A stretch of DNA of 64,000 nt from an uncultured Chlorobiaceae bacterium (GCA_903822595.1 CAIJPS010000083.1:62001-126000); one strand, 5' to 3'. Positions 15,560-25,353 are shown, counted from the first letter of the stretch. The notes: generated by a model not told the origin, from the sequence alone. Translations and numbers: made by a program.

Positions 15560-17743
15560 ATGGGATGGCTTTACAACCAGATGGCATTGCCTGAAACACT
15601 CTTTCAGGCGTGGAACAAGGTGGTTTCGAACGACGGCATGGCCGGGTACGACAAGCAGTCGATTACTGACTACTCGTGGCGCATTGAGGAGCATCTTGCC
15701 GACCTTGGCAGGCAGCTTTTGACCGGCACCTACGAGCCGCAGCCGCTTCTGAAGCTCGTCATGCTGAAACCAAGCGGGAAACTGCGTACCCTCCTGATTC
15801 CAACCGTGATGGACCGGGTTGCGGAAACTGCCGCCGCGATCGTGCTGACCCCTCTGGTGGAGTCGGAACTTGGAGCCAATACCTTCGCCTACCGCCCGGG
15901 GTTATCGCGCTTGACGGCAGCACATGAAATTGAGAGGCTGCGAAACCTTGGTTATAACTGGGTTGTTGATGCCGACATCAGCAGCTTTTTCGATACCGTT
16001 GACCACCCGCTGCTTTTTCAGCGCTTTCGTGAACTCTGTGACGACGAAGAGCTGCTGAAGCTGATTGCACGATGGCTGACCGCAGAGATTGTTGATGGGC
16101 AAAACCCCAAGGTAAAGAACAGTTCCGGCCTGCCGCAGGGCTGCCCCATTTCGCCAATGCTTGCCAACCTCTATCTCGACAAGTTCGATGAACGCATGGA
16201 AAAGGAGGGGTTCAAGCTGGTGCGGTTTGCCGATGATTTTCTCATTCTCTGCAAAACCAAACCAAACGCTGAAGCGGCCCTCCAGCTCTCCGAAAGCGCA
16301 CTTGCTGAACTGAAGCTGCAACTCAACAACGAAAAGACAAGAATCACCACCTTTTCGGAGGGGTTCAAATACCTCGGCTACCTTTTTATTCGCTCGCTGG
16401 TACTGCCCACCAAAATGCACCCGGAAGAGTGGTACGACAAACTCGGCAAGCTGAAACTCCGCAAAGCCCCGAAAAACCTGCTGCACCCTGCGGATAGCGA
16501 TGAGGATGAGTATGAACTGCAAACCGGCGACTCCGGCACCGTAACGGTGACGAAAGAGACGCTCCAGAAAACCGAATTCGGCGAAAAACTGCTGCAAAGC
16601 CTTGAAAAACAGCAGATTGATGTCGATCAGTTCCTTGCAAAAACGGCCAAAGAGGATGCCCAGCGGCAAAAAGAGAAGCACGAAGCGCTTAATAAACTTT
16701 ACTCTCCGCTGCTCAACACCCTTTACTTGCAGGAACAGGGCAGCATTCTGCGCAAAGATGGCGAACGGTTCAGCGTTGAAAAAGAGGGCAAGCAACTCAA
16801 CGACATTATTGTCCGCCGGGTAGACCAGATTCTGGTGCTTGGCAACATCACGCTCACCACGCCAGCCATGCAGTACTGCATGAAAAGCAACATTCCCGTT
16901 ACCTTTGTTTCGCAGCATGGCAGCTACTTTGGCCGACTCGAAGCCACCACGGCCGACAACTCGGCGGTCGAGCGCTTTCAATACCTTCGCTCACTCGATG
17001 AGCCCTTTGCCTTCAGCATTGCCAGCCGCATTGTGGAGGCAAAAATCAGAAACTCACGCACCATGATCCAGAAGCGCAAAGCCATGGCATGGGAGAGCAA
17101 CGGAGAGCTGAAAGAAAAATTCGACACCACCCTCTCCCTCATGACGTCGCTTTCCGAACACACCAAAAACTGCGAAAACATGGAGGCGCTCCGGGGACTT
17201 GAAGGCAAAGCCGCCGCACTCTACTTTGAACTTTTCGGACTCCTCTTCAAAAAAGAGCTTCCCTTTTACACTAATGCATTCCGGCGGGTTCGTCGCCCGC
17301 CAACCGACCCGGTCAACAGCCTGCTCAGCTTCGGCTATACCCTGCTGCACAACAACATCTTCTCCCTCGCGCGCATGAAAGGGCTCAACCCCTACATCGG
17401 CTTTCTGCACGCCGAAGACAAGGGAAACCCGGCACTGATCAACGACCTCGTCGAAGAGTTCAGAACCATTATCGACTCCATGACGCTCTACACCCTCAAC
17501 AAAGGAGTTTTACGAAACAAGGATTTTTATTATCGTAAAGACAAAGCAGGATGCTTTCTCAGCGATGAAGCCCGAAAAAAGTTTTTGGAACTCTTTGAAC
17601 AGCGGATGTGGGAAGAGTCGCTCGACCCGTTGAGCGGTAAAACCATGAACATCCGGCGCCACATTGAATCGCAGGTGGTCAAAATCAGCGAAGTGCTTGC
17701 CGGAACAAGAGCTGTTTATGAACCCTGGCGGACAGAATGGTAA
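15560..17743 (+). CDS. cas1: Reverse transcriptase-Cas1 fusion protein
   Basis: 727 residues. Residues 60-280 are a group II intron-like reverse transcriptase: DADISSFFD with catalytic Asp139, SGLPQGCPISPMLANLYLD at 189-207, the active-site box FADD at 223-226 (Phe replaces the usual Tyr), and LNNEKT. A charged helical linker follows (290-380). Residues 385-727 are Cas1, with metal ligands Glu548 (GLEGKAAALYF), His617 (GFLHAED) and Glu near 632-633 (DLVEEFR). Such fusions capture spacers from RNA as well as DNA. No Cas6 domain is fused at the N-terminus. A CGGAG site precedes the ATG. The array leader begins at the stop codon. Confidence 0.95.
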   Translation: MGWLYNQMALPETLFQAWNKVVSNDGMAGYDKQSITDYSWRIEEHLADLGRQLLTGTYEPQPLLKLVMLKPSGKLRTLLIPTVMDRVAETAAAIVLTPLVESELGANTFAYRPGLSRLTAAHEIERLRNLGYNWVVDADISSFFDTVDHPLLFQRFRELCDDEELLKLIARWLTAEIVDGQNPKVKNSSGLPQGCPISPMLANLYLDKFDERMEKEGFKLVRFADDFLILCKTKPNAEAALQLSESALAELKLQLNNEKTRITTFSEGFKYLGYLFIRSLVLPTKMHPEEWYDKLGKLKLRKAPKNLLHPADSDEDEYELQTGDSGTVTVTKETLQKTEFGEKLLQSLEKQQIDVDQFLAKTAKEDAQRQKEKHEALNKLYSPLLNTLYLQEQGSILRKDGERFSVEKEGKQLNDIIVRRVDQILVLGNITLTTPAMQYCMKSNIPVTFVSQHGSYFGRLEATTADNSAVERFQYLRSLDEPFAFSIASRIVEAKIRNSRTMIQKRKAMAWESNGELKEKFDTTLSLMTSLSEHTKNCENMEALRGLEGKAAALYFELFGLLFKKELPFYTNAFRRVRRPPTDPVNSLLSFGYTLLHNNIFSLARMKGLNPYIGFLHAEDKGNPALINDLVEEFRTIIDSMTLYTLNKGVLRNKDFYYRKDKAGCFLSDEARKKFLELFEQRMWEESLDPLSGKTMNIRRHIESQVVKISEVLAGTRAVYEPWRTEW

Positions 17744-17993
17744 AACCGGAGGATAATTGCAAAACTGACAAAAAAGCAGGGAAAACAGGCTTATCCTTTT
17801 ATTGAGTAATGCGTTACAGGAGACTAAAAAAACCATTATGCTCCGGTTTTTGCATAACTCATCATTATTTCATAACATGCAAACTGTCGATCAATCACGA
17901 ATCAGTACAATGTCCCTTGACATGACTGAAAAATACCGAACCTCCGGTTTTTGCGCCACCAGCCCTTATCAGGCGCAGGTTTCCAGAGGTAGG
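17744..17993 (+). promoter_or_regulatory. CRISPR leader with a repeated CTCCGGTTTT motif
   Basis: 250 bases between the RT-Cas1 stop and the first repeat, with no gene. CTCCGGTTTTTGC occurs twice in direct orientation (17841-17853 and 17942-17954), and its core is present inverted as AAAACCGGAG at 17742-17751. A 6-bp inverted repeat, TGCGCC at 17952-17957 with GGCGCA at 17972-17977, lies just before the first repeat. These elements are candidates for the promoter-proximal integration signals. Orientation is supported by repeat decay at the far end of the array and by the ATTGAAAC repeat end. Confidence 0.75.
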
Positions 17994-20900
17994 CACCATA
18001 TCTAATTGCACGCACAGCGGATTGAAACCTTTCGTCTCCTTTTTTTGATTGTTGTTGGTTCATACACCATATCTAATTGCACGCACAGCGGATTGAAACG
18101 CGGATGCGACCGCTATCGGTAAGCCTCTTCCATGCACCATATCTAATTGCACGCACAGCGGATTGAAACCGATTTCATCAAGGACATCATCAACATCACT
18201 TTTTCACCATATCTAATTGCACGCACAGCGGATTGAAACACAGTAACACGCCGCTTCAATATACGCCCAGCGTCGTCCAACACCATATCTAATTGCACGC
18301 ACAGCGGATTGAAACTTTTTTTATTGGAAAATTCAGGCACTCCTCTCAGTCACCATATCTAATTGCACGCACAGCGGATTGAAACTCATCAGCCATGGCT
18401 TCTTGATATATCCTGGCAATCACCATATCTAATTGCACGCACAGCGGATTGAAACTCAAAGCCCTTGAGCTCTTGACTGCAAACACCGAGCCACCATATC
18501 TAATTGCACGCACAGCGGATTGAAACCAATAGTTTTTTCTTTAATCATGACAGGTTTGCCGATCACCATATCTAATTGCACGCACAGCGGATTGAAACTA
18601 TTTCCAATATACTGGGTAGCAGCAATTGTACTTACACCATATCTAATTGCACGCACAGCGGATTGAAACAGGGGGTGTTCCAGCGGAGCCACTTGCCTTA
18701 CTTGCCACCATATCTAATTGCACGCACAGCGGATTGAAACACAATGGATCCACCCGTCAGTCCCAATTCCTTAATCGCCACCATATCTAATTGCACGCAC
18801 AGCGGATTGAAACATAGCAAGAGATGGGGGAGCAATCTCGTCCAGCATCATCACCATATCTAATTGCACGCACAGCGGATTGAAACAAAGTACGGTTTCA
18901 TAATTTTCCTTTGGAAAAGTTAGCACCATATCTAATTGCACGCACAGCGGATTGAAACTGAGGGCAATTGGGGCCGCATGATAACCGACATAGCACCATA
19001 TCTAATTGCACGCACAGCGGATTGAAACTTGAGATTATCGTATGCGAGATTTCCAAGCAGGACACACCATATCTAATTGCACGCACAGCGGATTGAAACT
19101 TTGTTTAATTTTGAAGGAGTTGGCTACTCCAAAAAAACACCATATCTAATTGCACGCACAGCGGATTGAAACAAATTGTGGAAAGATTTCAAACTTTGGT
19201 TTACCATACACCATATCTAATTGCACGCACAGCGGATTGAAACTTGCCTTGCTTGTGCGGTTTACACGGCTGGTGGCTGCGACACCATATCTAATTGCAC
19301 GCACAGCGGATTGAAACGGAATAACCTTCTCAGTAATTGTTTTGTTCAAGTCATTCACCATATCTAATTGCACGCACAGCGGATTGAAACGGGAATTATT
19401 TCCTCCTTCCAGACCCAATCCAACTCACACCATATCTAATTGCACGCACAGCGGATTGAAACTTCATCCGTAAACCTCCTTTTCAAAAGTTGTGTTCCAG
19501 CACCATATCTAATTGCACGCACAGCGGATTGAAACGTTTGTCGCGGTGCAGCGACGAATCGGAACAGCCGCACCATATCTAATTGCACGCACAGCGGATT
19601 GAAACTTTTTTTAGAGCAAGGGCGCTTTCATTAAACGCGCCCTTCACCATATCTAATTGCACGCACAGCGGATTGAAACGCGACCGCAGGGAGCCACTGG
19701 TCCCAAGTACCAGTCACCATATCTAATTGCACGCACAGCGGATTGAAACAAAGACGGCTTCTACAAGACCAACTTCCTTGTAGACACCATATCTAATTGC
19801 ACGCACAGCGGATTGAAACTTACAAGCCTCACACTCAAGTGAGGTTACTGGCTTCCACCATATCTAATTGCACGCACAGCGGATTGAAACAACATGCCGT
19901 CATAGGAATCGTAATGCGTGACAATCACCATATCTAATTGCACGCACAGCGGATTGAAACCAAATAAAATACCTTTCCAGAACGTACCGTATCCTAAACA
20001 CCATATCTAATTGCACGCACAGCGGATTGAAACTGTTACAGAACAAACCCATCCGATAGATGGCCTCCACACCATATCTAATTGCACGCACAGCGGATTG
20101 AAACTCCATCTCCGATTACGTAAGACGAGGCCCCATTGAAACACCATATCTAATTGCACGCACAGCGGATTGAAACCAAGGCTCGATGGCGTCCATGGAA
20201 GCCATCCGTTCACCATATCTAATTGCACGCACAGCGGATTGAAACTCCATCCGGAACATGCTCGGATGTTCAGGCTCGCTTCCGACACCATATCTAATTG
20301 CACGCACAGCGGATTGAAACTTTACCACCTCCCCACGTATTCATTTGATGCCGATGGACCGCAAAGTCCATCACACCATATCTAATTGCACGCACAGCGG
20401 ATTGAAACAAAAGCTTTCATGGAGGTGTTAATTTCCCTCCGGTTTGCCACCATATCTAATTGCACGCACAGCGGATTGAAAACAAACAATTTCCCTGTAA
20501 CTTTCTCTGAGGTTGGCAGTTCCACCATATCTAATTGCACGCACAGCGGATTGAAACTGAGAAATGATCATCAGGTCATTATTCTGTTTCTTAAACACCA
20601 TATCTAATTGCACGCACAGCGGATTGAAACTGTGCAGCGCCCGAAGCAGTAGTAATGCTGTCAATCACCATATCTAATTGCACGCACAGCGGATTGAAAC
20701 AAAAAAATTTCCACTCCTTGCTTGAGCATCCGCTAACTGCACCATATCTAATTGCACGCACAGCGGATTGAAACGATGGCGATATACCAAGATTTCATTT
20801 TTACTGCGTATCACCATATCTAATTGCACGCACAGCGGATTGAAACAGTAAAAACCAAGCTCCCGAAGGAGCTGCTCTGTATCACCATATCTAATTGCAC

Positions 20901-21645
20901 GCACAGCGGATTGAAACTAGGATCTTGGAAAGTTGCCACATTGCCATTATGCGTAAACCACCATATCTAATTGCACGCACAGCGGATTGAAACTTGCAGG
21001 TAGTTGACTCCCAACACCACACCACCGACCACCATATCTAATTGCACGCACAGCGGATTGAAACTTTTTAATGCCAGCAGAATAATCAACTTTTTTTGTT
21101 GCACCATATCTAATTGCACGCACAGCGGATTGAAACGATTAATGAAAGTCTCCCTCGTTTTGCCGGTGTACACACCATATCTAATTGCACGCACAGCGGA
21201 TTGAAACGCCTGATGAGCAGTCCGTGAGCTTCATATATGGAACGGCTGGCACCATATCTAATTGCACGCACAGCGGATTGAAACCATTTGAGACAAAAAA
21301 CAACATAATAATTTAGACTACACCATATCTAATTGCACGCACAGCGGATTGAAAGTGGAAGTCTCTCGTTCCTCCGTCCGGCGGCGGTCGCCGTCACCAT
21401 ATCTAATTGCACGCACAGCGGATTGAAAGTCAATGCCTCAGTGCTTGAAGTGGCGCATACCGGTAAAGACACCATATCTAATTGCACGCACAGCGGATTG
21501 AAACTTTGATGGATTTATGATAATTCCACGATGAGCTGGACACCATATCTAATTGCACGCACAGCGGATTGAAACGTCGATTTCAGGGTAATACCGATTT
21601 CCCTCGACAACCATAATATCTAATTGCAAGCATAGCGGCTGATAC
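17994..21645 (+). CRISPR. CRISPR array: 50 intact repeats, one decayed terminal repeat, 50 spacers
   Basis: The repeat is 35 bases. It starts CACCATATCTAATTG and ends GCGGATTGAAAC. The first repeat is at 17994-18028 and the last intact one at 21541-21575. A decayed copy at about 21609-21645 has several substitutions and ends the array. Spacers are mostly 33-42 bases; the one at 20321-20373 is 53. The repeat at 20448 has an extra A near its end. Those at 21321 and 21395 end in G instead of C. The tag ATTGAAAC at the repeat end and decay at the distal side put the leader on the left, next to RT-Cas1. Several spacers contain perfect short inverted repeats. Confidence 0.98.
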
Positions 21646-21651
21646 TACGGA

Positions 21652-21672
21652 GGGCATCCACGAGGGATGCCC
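21652..21672. repeat. REP-like palindrome just after the array
   Basis: GGGCATCC (21652-21659) pairs perfectly with GGATGCCC (21665-21672) across a five-base loop, followed by CTACATTTTATTG on the plus strand. It could end array transcription. The flanks GAGGGCA and TGCCCCTACA resemble those of the palindrome at 41786-41805 (GAGGGCA and TGCCCCTGCA), so both may belong to one dispersed intergenic repeat family. The bases between this palindrome and csx3 (about 130) hold nothing else I recognise. Confidence 0.6.
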
Positions 21673-21805
21673 CTACATTTTATTGTTCGTATTGCGAATT
21701 GCGACATTCGGCAATAGTGGACTTGCAACAAAAAAACGGACACCCTAAGAAACCATATCTCCGGGGGCTTGATGCTAACCGGATAATCACGAAAACAAAC
21801 CAATC

Positions 21806-22117
21806 ATGAGCATCTATACTATTGCTGTGGAAGGGGATAATGTGCTGCGGCTGGGGTTTGGGGATACTCCGGCACAAAATGATGCACTGGTGAAGGAGGC
21901 TGCACAACAATTGAAGGAGTTGATTGATGGCGGGGTAATCAGAGGGGGGGAACTGATTAAGCTGAACGGCCCGGCAACGTTGCCGATTGCTTTTGTGCTG
22001 GCTCACAAGCTTAATCACCTTTATCAGGCGGTTGCGGTCTATGATCCTAAATTATCAAAGTATGTGGTGGCTATTGCGCATGGGGGCAAGTACCGCGTGG
22101 GTGATCTTGTTGAGTGA
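21806..22117 (+). CDS. csx3: Csx3, type III CRISPR ring nuclease
   Basis: 103 residues. The C-terminal half matches Csx3: IKLNGPATLPIAFVLAHKL, His67 and His71 in the LAHKLNH segment, AVAVYDPKL with Asp80, and VVAIAHGGKYRVGDLVE. Csx3 proteins degrade cyclic tetra-adenylate, the type III alarm molecule, working as small oligomers. Here it would switch off the CARF nuclease encoded in the cmr operon. It lies 160 bases past the array on the plus strand, separate from the operon, so its expression may be independent. No strong ribosome binding site precedes the ATG. A broken second copy lies at 23553-23693. Confidence 0.85.
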   Translation: MSIYTIAVEGDNVLRLGFGDTPAQNDALVKEAAQQLKELIDGGVIRGGELIKLNGPATLPIAFVLAHKLNHLYQAVAVYDPKLSKYVVAIAHGGKYRVGDLVE

Positions 22118-22208
22118 GCGGGGTTCAGGTGCGGAGCTTTCTACTGCTCGAGGTTTAGCAGAACAGGTGTTTGGGTCATTTTGAAAACCGTTGCGGTGAG
22201 TTTCGGTT

Positions 22209-23399
22209 CTATAACGAAGGGAAGAGGTTCGGAAACAAGAGTTCAACCGCATCGACAGAGAATCGAAGTGACAAGGCACCTTTTGGAGTGTCAGATCCAA
22301 GTATGCCGTTTTCGGTTAATGAGGAGAGCAATGTCCTGGCGGTTCTTTCTTTCAACCCGGTGATTCGGCTCACCTCTCCACGGGGGATCTCACCTTTAAG
22401 CAAGGTCATTTCAAGAATGGCGAATGCCTCGGGCTTCCATGCCTGCCGGTCACAATAGTATTTCAGCCTTTTGGCAAGAGAATCAAGCTCAAACAGGCTT
22501 TCCATAAAGGTTACCTGATCAAGACAGATGTTCAGAAACCAGATGATAAAGGTATTGAGTGCTTTGAGAGAGAGGTTTCCCCGCCCGTCAAGATCTCCCT
22601 GACGAGGCATGTCGGCGTGATCCATCATCCTCATATAATCCTGCCGACTTTCCAGTCCCCGGGCAAGACCTCTTGAGACTGACCAGAGGCCGTGAGCGCC
22701 AATACCGGCCTGAAGCGCCATTGCATGGCTCATGAGACGACTGACACGACCATTGCCGTCAGGAAAGGGATGGATATAATTGAACCGGTGATGTGCAGCC
22801 GCCATAGCAGCCAGGCGCATTCCTTTTCCAAGAGCCCCGAAGTTATAGCGCTTTTCAAAATAAGCCATAGATGACTCAACGACACTGCTCTCTGGAGGAA
22901 GATGCCGACCTACAGAGACATCATGTATCGGTTCACTCCTGAACGCTCCCGGAACGATAAGAATTTTGACCTCTTTTCTTTCCAGATACCGCATTGACTC
23001 AGGAATATCTTTATAAAACTCCCGGTGCAACCAGTGGATAAATTGGCTCGAAGCTGCGCCTGCAAGAGCTCCGGAAGCGTACATGGCATCAATTTCGCGC
23101 TGTACACGAATATGGGCGACTGCTTCTATTTGAAGATTGTGTCTCTCGTTGTTTGTGTTGAACAGGTTCTGAAGCGCCGCTTCAATGTCTCGTGGTTTAG
23201 TATTGTGTCCCTCAATAAGATTGGAGTAATAGCAATTCATTACTCTGACCAAGTCAGCCAGACTTGCCGCAGTTTTTAGGTGGAGTCGGTTCCCTAATTT
23301 TTCGGCTGATGTTGAAAGTACCGCGATAAGGTCTACAATTTCTGGATCCAACGAGTCCGGAAGGCACGGCTCGATTCTTGGCGGTGTTTCAGTGATCAT
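22209..23399 (-). CDS. Fic-domain AMP transferase with N-terminal inhibitory helix
   Basis: 396 residues. The Fic catalytic loop [12 protein letters not shown] lies at about 210-221, with the His base. The N-terminal inhibitory motif is S59-NLI-E63-G64, the (S/T)xxxE(G/N) pattern of class II Fic proteins whose Glu blocks ATP binding. A winged-helix-like region near the C-terminus ([24 protein letters not shown]) resembles the DNA-binding end of many Fic proteins. It should AMPylate a protein target under self-control. The frame also opens at a GTG 18 bases upstream. The gene lies between csx3 and a csx3 remnant, on the opposite strand. Confidence 0.88.
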   Translation of the reverse strand: MITETPPRIEPCLPDSLDPEIVDLIAVLSTSAEKLGNRLHLKTAASLADLVRVMNCYYSNLIEGHNTKPRDIEAALQNLFNTNNERHNLQIEAVAHIRVQREIDAMYASGALAGAASSQFIHWLHREFYKDIPESMRYLERKEVKILIVPGAFRSEPIHDVSVGRHLPPESSVVESSMAYFEKRYNFGALGKGMRLAAMAAAHHRFNYIHPFPDGNGRVSRLMSHAMALQAGIGAHGLWSVSRGLARGLESRQDYMRMMDHADMPRQGDLDGRGNLSLKALNTFIIWFLNICLDQVTFMESLFELDSLAKRLKYYCDRQAWKPEAFAILEMTLLKGEIPRGEVSRITGLKERTARTLLSSLTENGILGSDTPKGALSLRFSVDAVELLFPNLFPSL

Positions 23400-23552
23400 G
23401 GTTTTGCCGGTTGTCACATAATTTTGTCTCTTTTATTATAATATTTTATAAAGAAATATTCACATAATTTGCCGATGTTTTTGCCGATGTTGCTTTATCA
23501 TGCAGCATTGCCGGGGCTTATTTCAAACCGGATAATCATGGAGAAAACGATT

Positions 23553-23693
23553 ATGAGCATCTATACCATTGCTAATGGGGGATAAAGTGCTACTTCTATG
23601 AGACGCTCGGCGGTCTATGATCCTGAATTATCGAAGTATGTGGTGGTTATTGCCCACGGGGGCAAGTACCGCGTGGGTGATCTTGTTGAGTGA
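23553..23693 (+). pseudogene. csx3: Remnant of a second csx3 copy with internal deletion
   Basis: The first ten codons (ATGAGCATCTATACCATTGC) nearly repeat the start of the intact csx3 and then hit TAA. After a deletion of roughly 170 bases the sequence resumes as a close copy of the csx3 end: VYDPELSKYVVVIAHGGKYR, then the final VGDLVE and TGA at 23691. Similarity also extends upstream (CCGGATAATCA before both copies). It is therefore a duplicated segment that has decayed, with the fic gene between the two copies. It is not expected to make a functional protein. Confidence 0.9.
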
Positions 23694-23835
23694 GCGGAAC
23701 CTGGAAACGCAGTTCCATGCGGAAATAAACCGGTGCTGCTGAAAGCGGGATTTTCGGAAAAACCAGAAAAAATAATGTAATTTTCAGCATGTCTGAGCAG
23801 AGTTAATACTTTTTTTTTCAAAAAAGGAGGCTGTC

Positions 23836-25257
23836 ATGCGGAACAGAACCATTGATGTTCATTGTCATTTTTTCAACATTTCGTTTGCGTTTGCAGAAAT
23901 GCTGGAAATCGGGTGGCGCTGGATTCACAGCGACTATCCCTATACAAGTGATGAGCGGGGACTTCTGAAAGGTGTCGGGATTATTCCGCCGGAGCTCAAG
24001 AAAGTGGCTCGCTATGTCGCATCGTATTTTGCCTCAGTCGTCAGGAAGCCTGGGGAGCATTATACCTATGAGCAGGGCTGCTGCCAGCAGAGTCAGTGGC
24101 ATGTTGCGCAGCCTTTGATTACGGTGCCGTTGATGATGGATATCTTTTTTTTGTTTGACAAGGGTGAGATGGAACAGCGGAGAGGAGTGATGCCTTCTTT
24201 ACACGGAGGAGCGGGAAAAGATGCGCTGAATGCAACGACCATTTCAGAAGAGAATGCTGATGCTTTTGACGCGTTTGCGCAGATCATGAAAACGGCATTT
24301 ATCCCTGTTTATAAAAAAAGGGCCTCTACAAAAGAGTTTGCCTCGGCATTTTCTGCAAAAAAAATGACGGATATCGGCTGCGATCTGGATCAGGTTATTG
24401 CGGAGTTCAAGGTTGGCCATGCGAAAGAAGGAGTTCGAAGCGTGGCACAACGTTCTGTGAAGAGGAGCGTACAGATGACCAGGGGATATAGCAAGCATCT
24501 GGAGGAGCTGCAAGAGTTGCAAAGGGATAACCCTGAGACGGTACTCCCCTTTTTGGCGGTTGATCCGCGCAGAATCGGAATTGAAGAGCTGGTGAGGGAG
24601 CAGGTTGTTGATGGTGCGTTCAAGGGAGTGAAGCTCTACCCCCCGCTGGGTTATCTGCCGACACACCCGAACCTCTATCCAATTTACAGGCTTTGCGTCA
24701 AGCACAACATTCCCGTTACGGTGCATACCTCCAAGGGTGGCTTGCTCTCCCTGTGCGACACCATAAAGACGCGAAGCCAAAAGAGAGATGGAACCGTTGT
24801 GCCCGTAACGTTTGATAAAAAGTTGGGGAAGACGGCTGACCTCTTTTTTGCAAATCCGGCGGGATGGCTTGAGATTCTTGAAAACAGTGAGTTCAGCGGG
24901 TTGCATCTCAATTTTGCCCATTTCGGCGGTGAGGAGCATATCGGCAATCTTGCCAATCAAAAACCGGGTGAGCCTGATCATCCTGAAAACTGGACTGGTC
25001 AGATTATCGGCCTGATGGAGAGATTCAGGAATGTCTATGCCGATTTTGCCTACTGCCCCAATAACGGGATGCTCGACAACATCATGAAAATCGCCAAACG
25101 CTATCCTGTTGTACAACAACGGCTCATGTTCGGGACTGACTATAATATGGTGATGAAGGAATCCGTTCTTGTTGATGACCTTAAAAATTATTTCGATAGC
25201 TATACCGGCATTTTTCCTGAGATGCTGACCGTTAATCCTGCGGCATTCCTGGGGTAG
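23836..25257 (+). CDS. Amidohydrolase-family metal-dependent hydrolase
   Basis: 473 residues of the amidohydrolase 2 type (TIM barrel). Metal-binding signatures are visible in order: DVHCHFFN near residue 8 (the HxH motif), VTVHTS near 295, LNFAHFGG near 360, and FGTDYN near 435 with the closing Asp. The barrel has an unusual helical insert at about 50-230. The substrate is unknown; relatives include decarboxylases and lactone or amide hydrolases. A very strong site (AAAGGAGG) precedes the ATG. The gene appears to be alone in its transcript. Confidence 0.8.
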   Translation: MRNRTIDVHCHFFNISFAFAEMLEIGWRWIHSDYPYTSDERGLLKGVGIIPPELKKVARYVASYFASVVRKPGEHYTYEQGCCQQSQWHVAQPLITVPLMMDIFFLFDKGEMEQRRGVMPSLHGGAGKDALNATTISEENADAFDAFAQIMKTAFIPVYKKRASTKEFASAFSAKKMTDIGCDLDQVIAEFKVGHAKEGVRSVAQRSVKRSVQMTRGYSKHLEELQELQRDNPETVLPFLAVDPRRIGIEELVREQVVDGAFKGVKLYPPLGYLPTHPNLYPIYRLCVKHNIPVTVHTSKGGLLSLCDTIKTRSQKRDGTVVPVTFDKKLGKTADLFFANPAGWLEILENSEFSGLHLNFAHFGGEEHIGNLANQKPGEPDHPENWTGQIIGLMERFRNVYADFAYCPNNGMLDNIMKIAKRYPVVQQRLMFGTDYNMVMKESVLVDDLKNYFDSYTGIFPEMLTVNPAAFLG

Positions 25258-25353
25258 CATGCACAGGCAAATCGGAATATACAATTTGAATAGGTCGGCT
25301 ATTTTCCTACATTCTGACTTGTAAGAATTTACAACAACCAAAGGAGTGAGCGG

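Noticed and set aside
15902-16981. A 359-codon minus-strand frame inside the RT-Cas1 gene
   Set aside because: It is antisense to a well-supported gene with clear motifs and has no recognisable content of its own.
18143-21204. Many open frames of 60-110 codons across the CRISPR array, on both strands, with a recurring peptide
   Set aside because: They are translations of the 35-base repeat and its spacers, not genes; the repeating peptide follows the repeat exactly.
21208-21249. Spacer containing CTGATGAG and GTCCGTGAG, reminiscent of a hammerhead ribozyme core
   Set aside because: No pairing stem II forms and no GAAAC strand lies at the right place; the GAAAC nearby belongs to the repeat. 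The likeness is probably chance.
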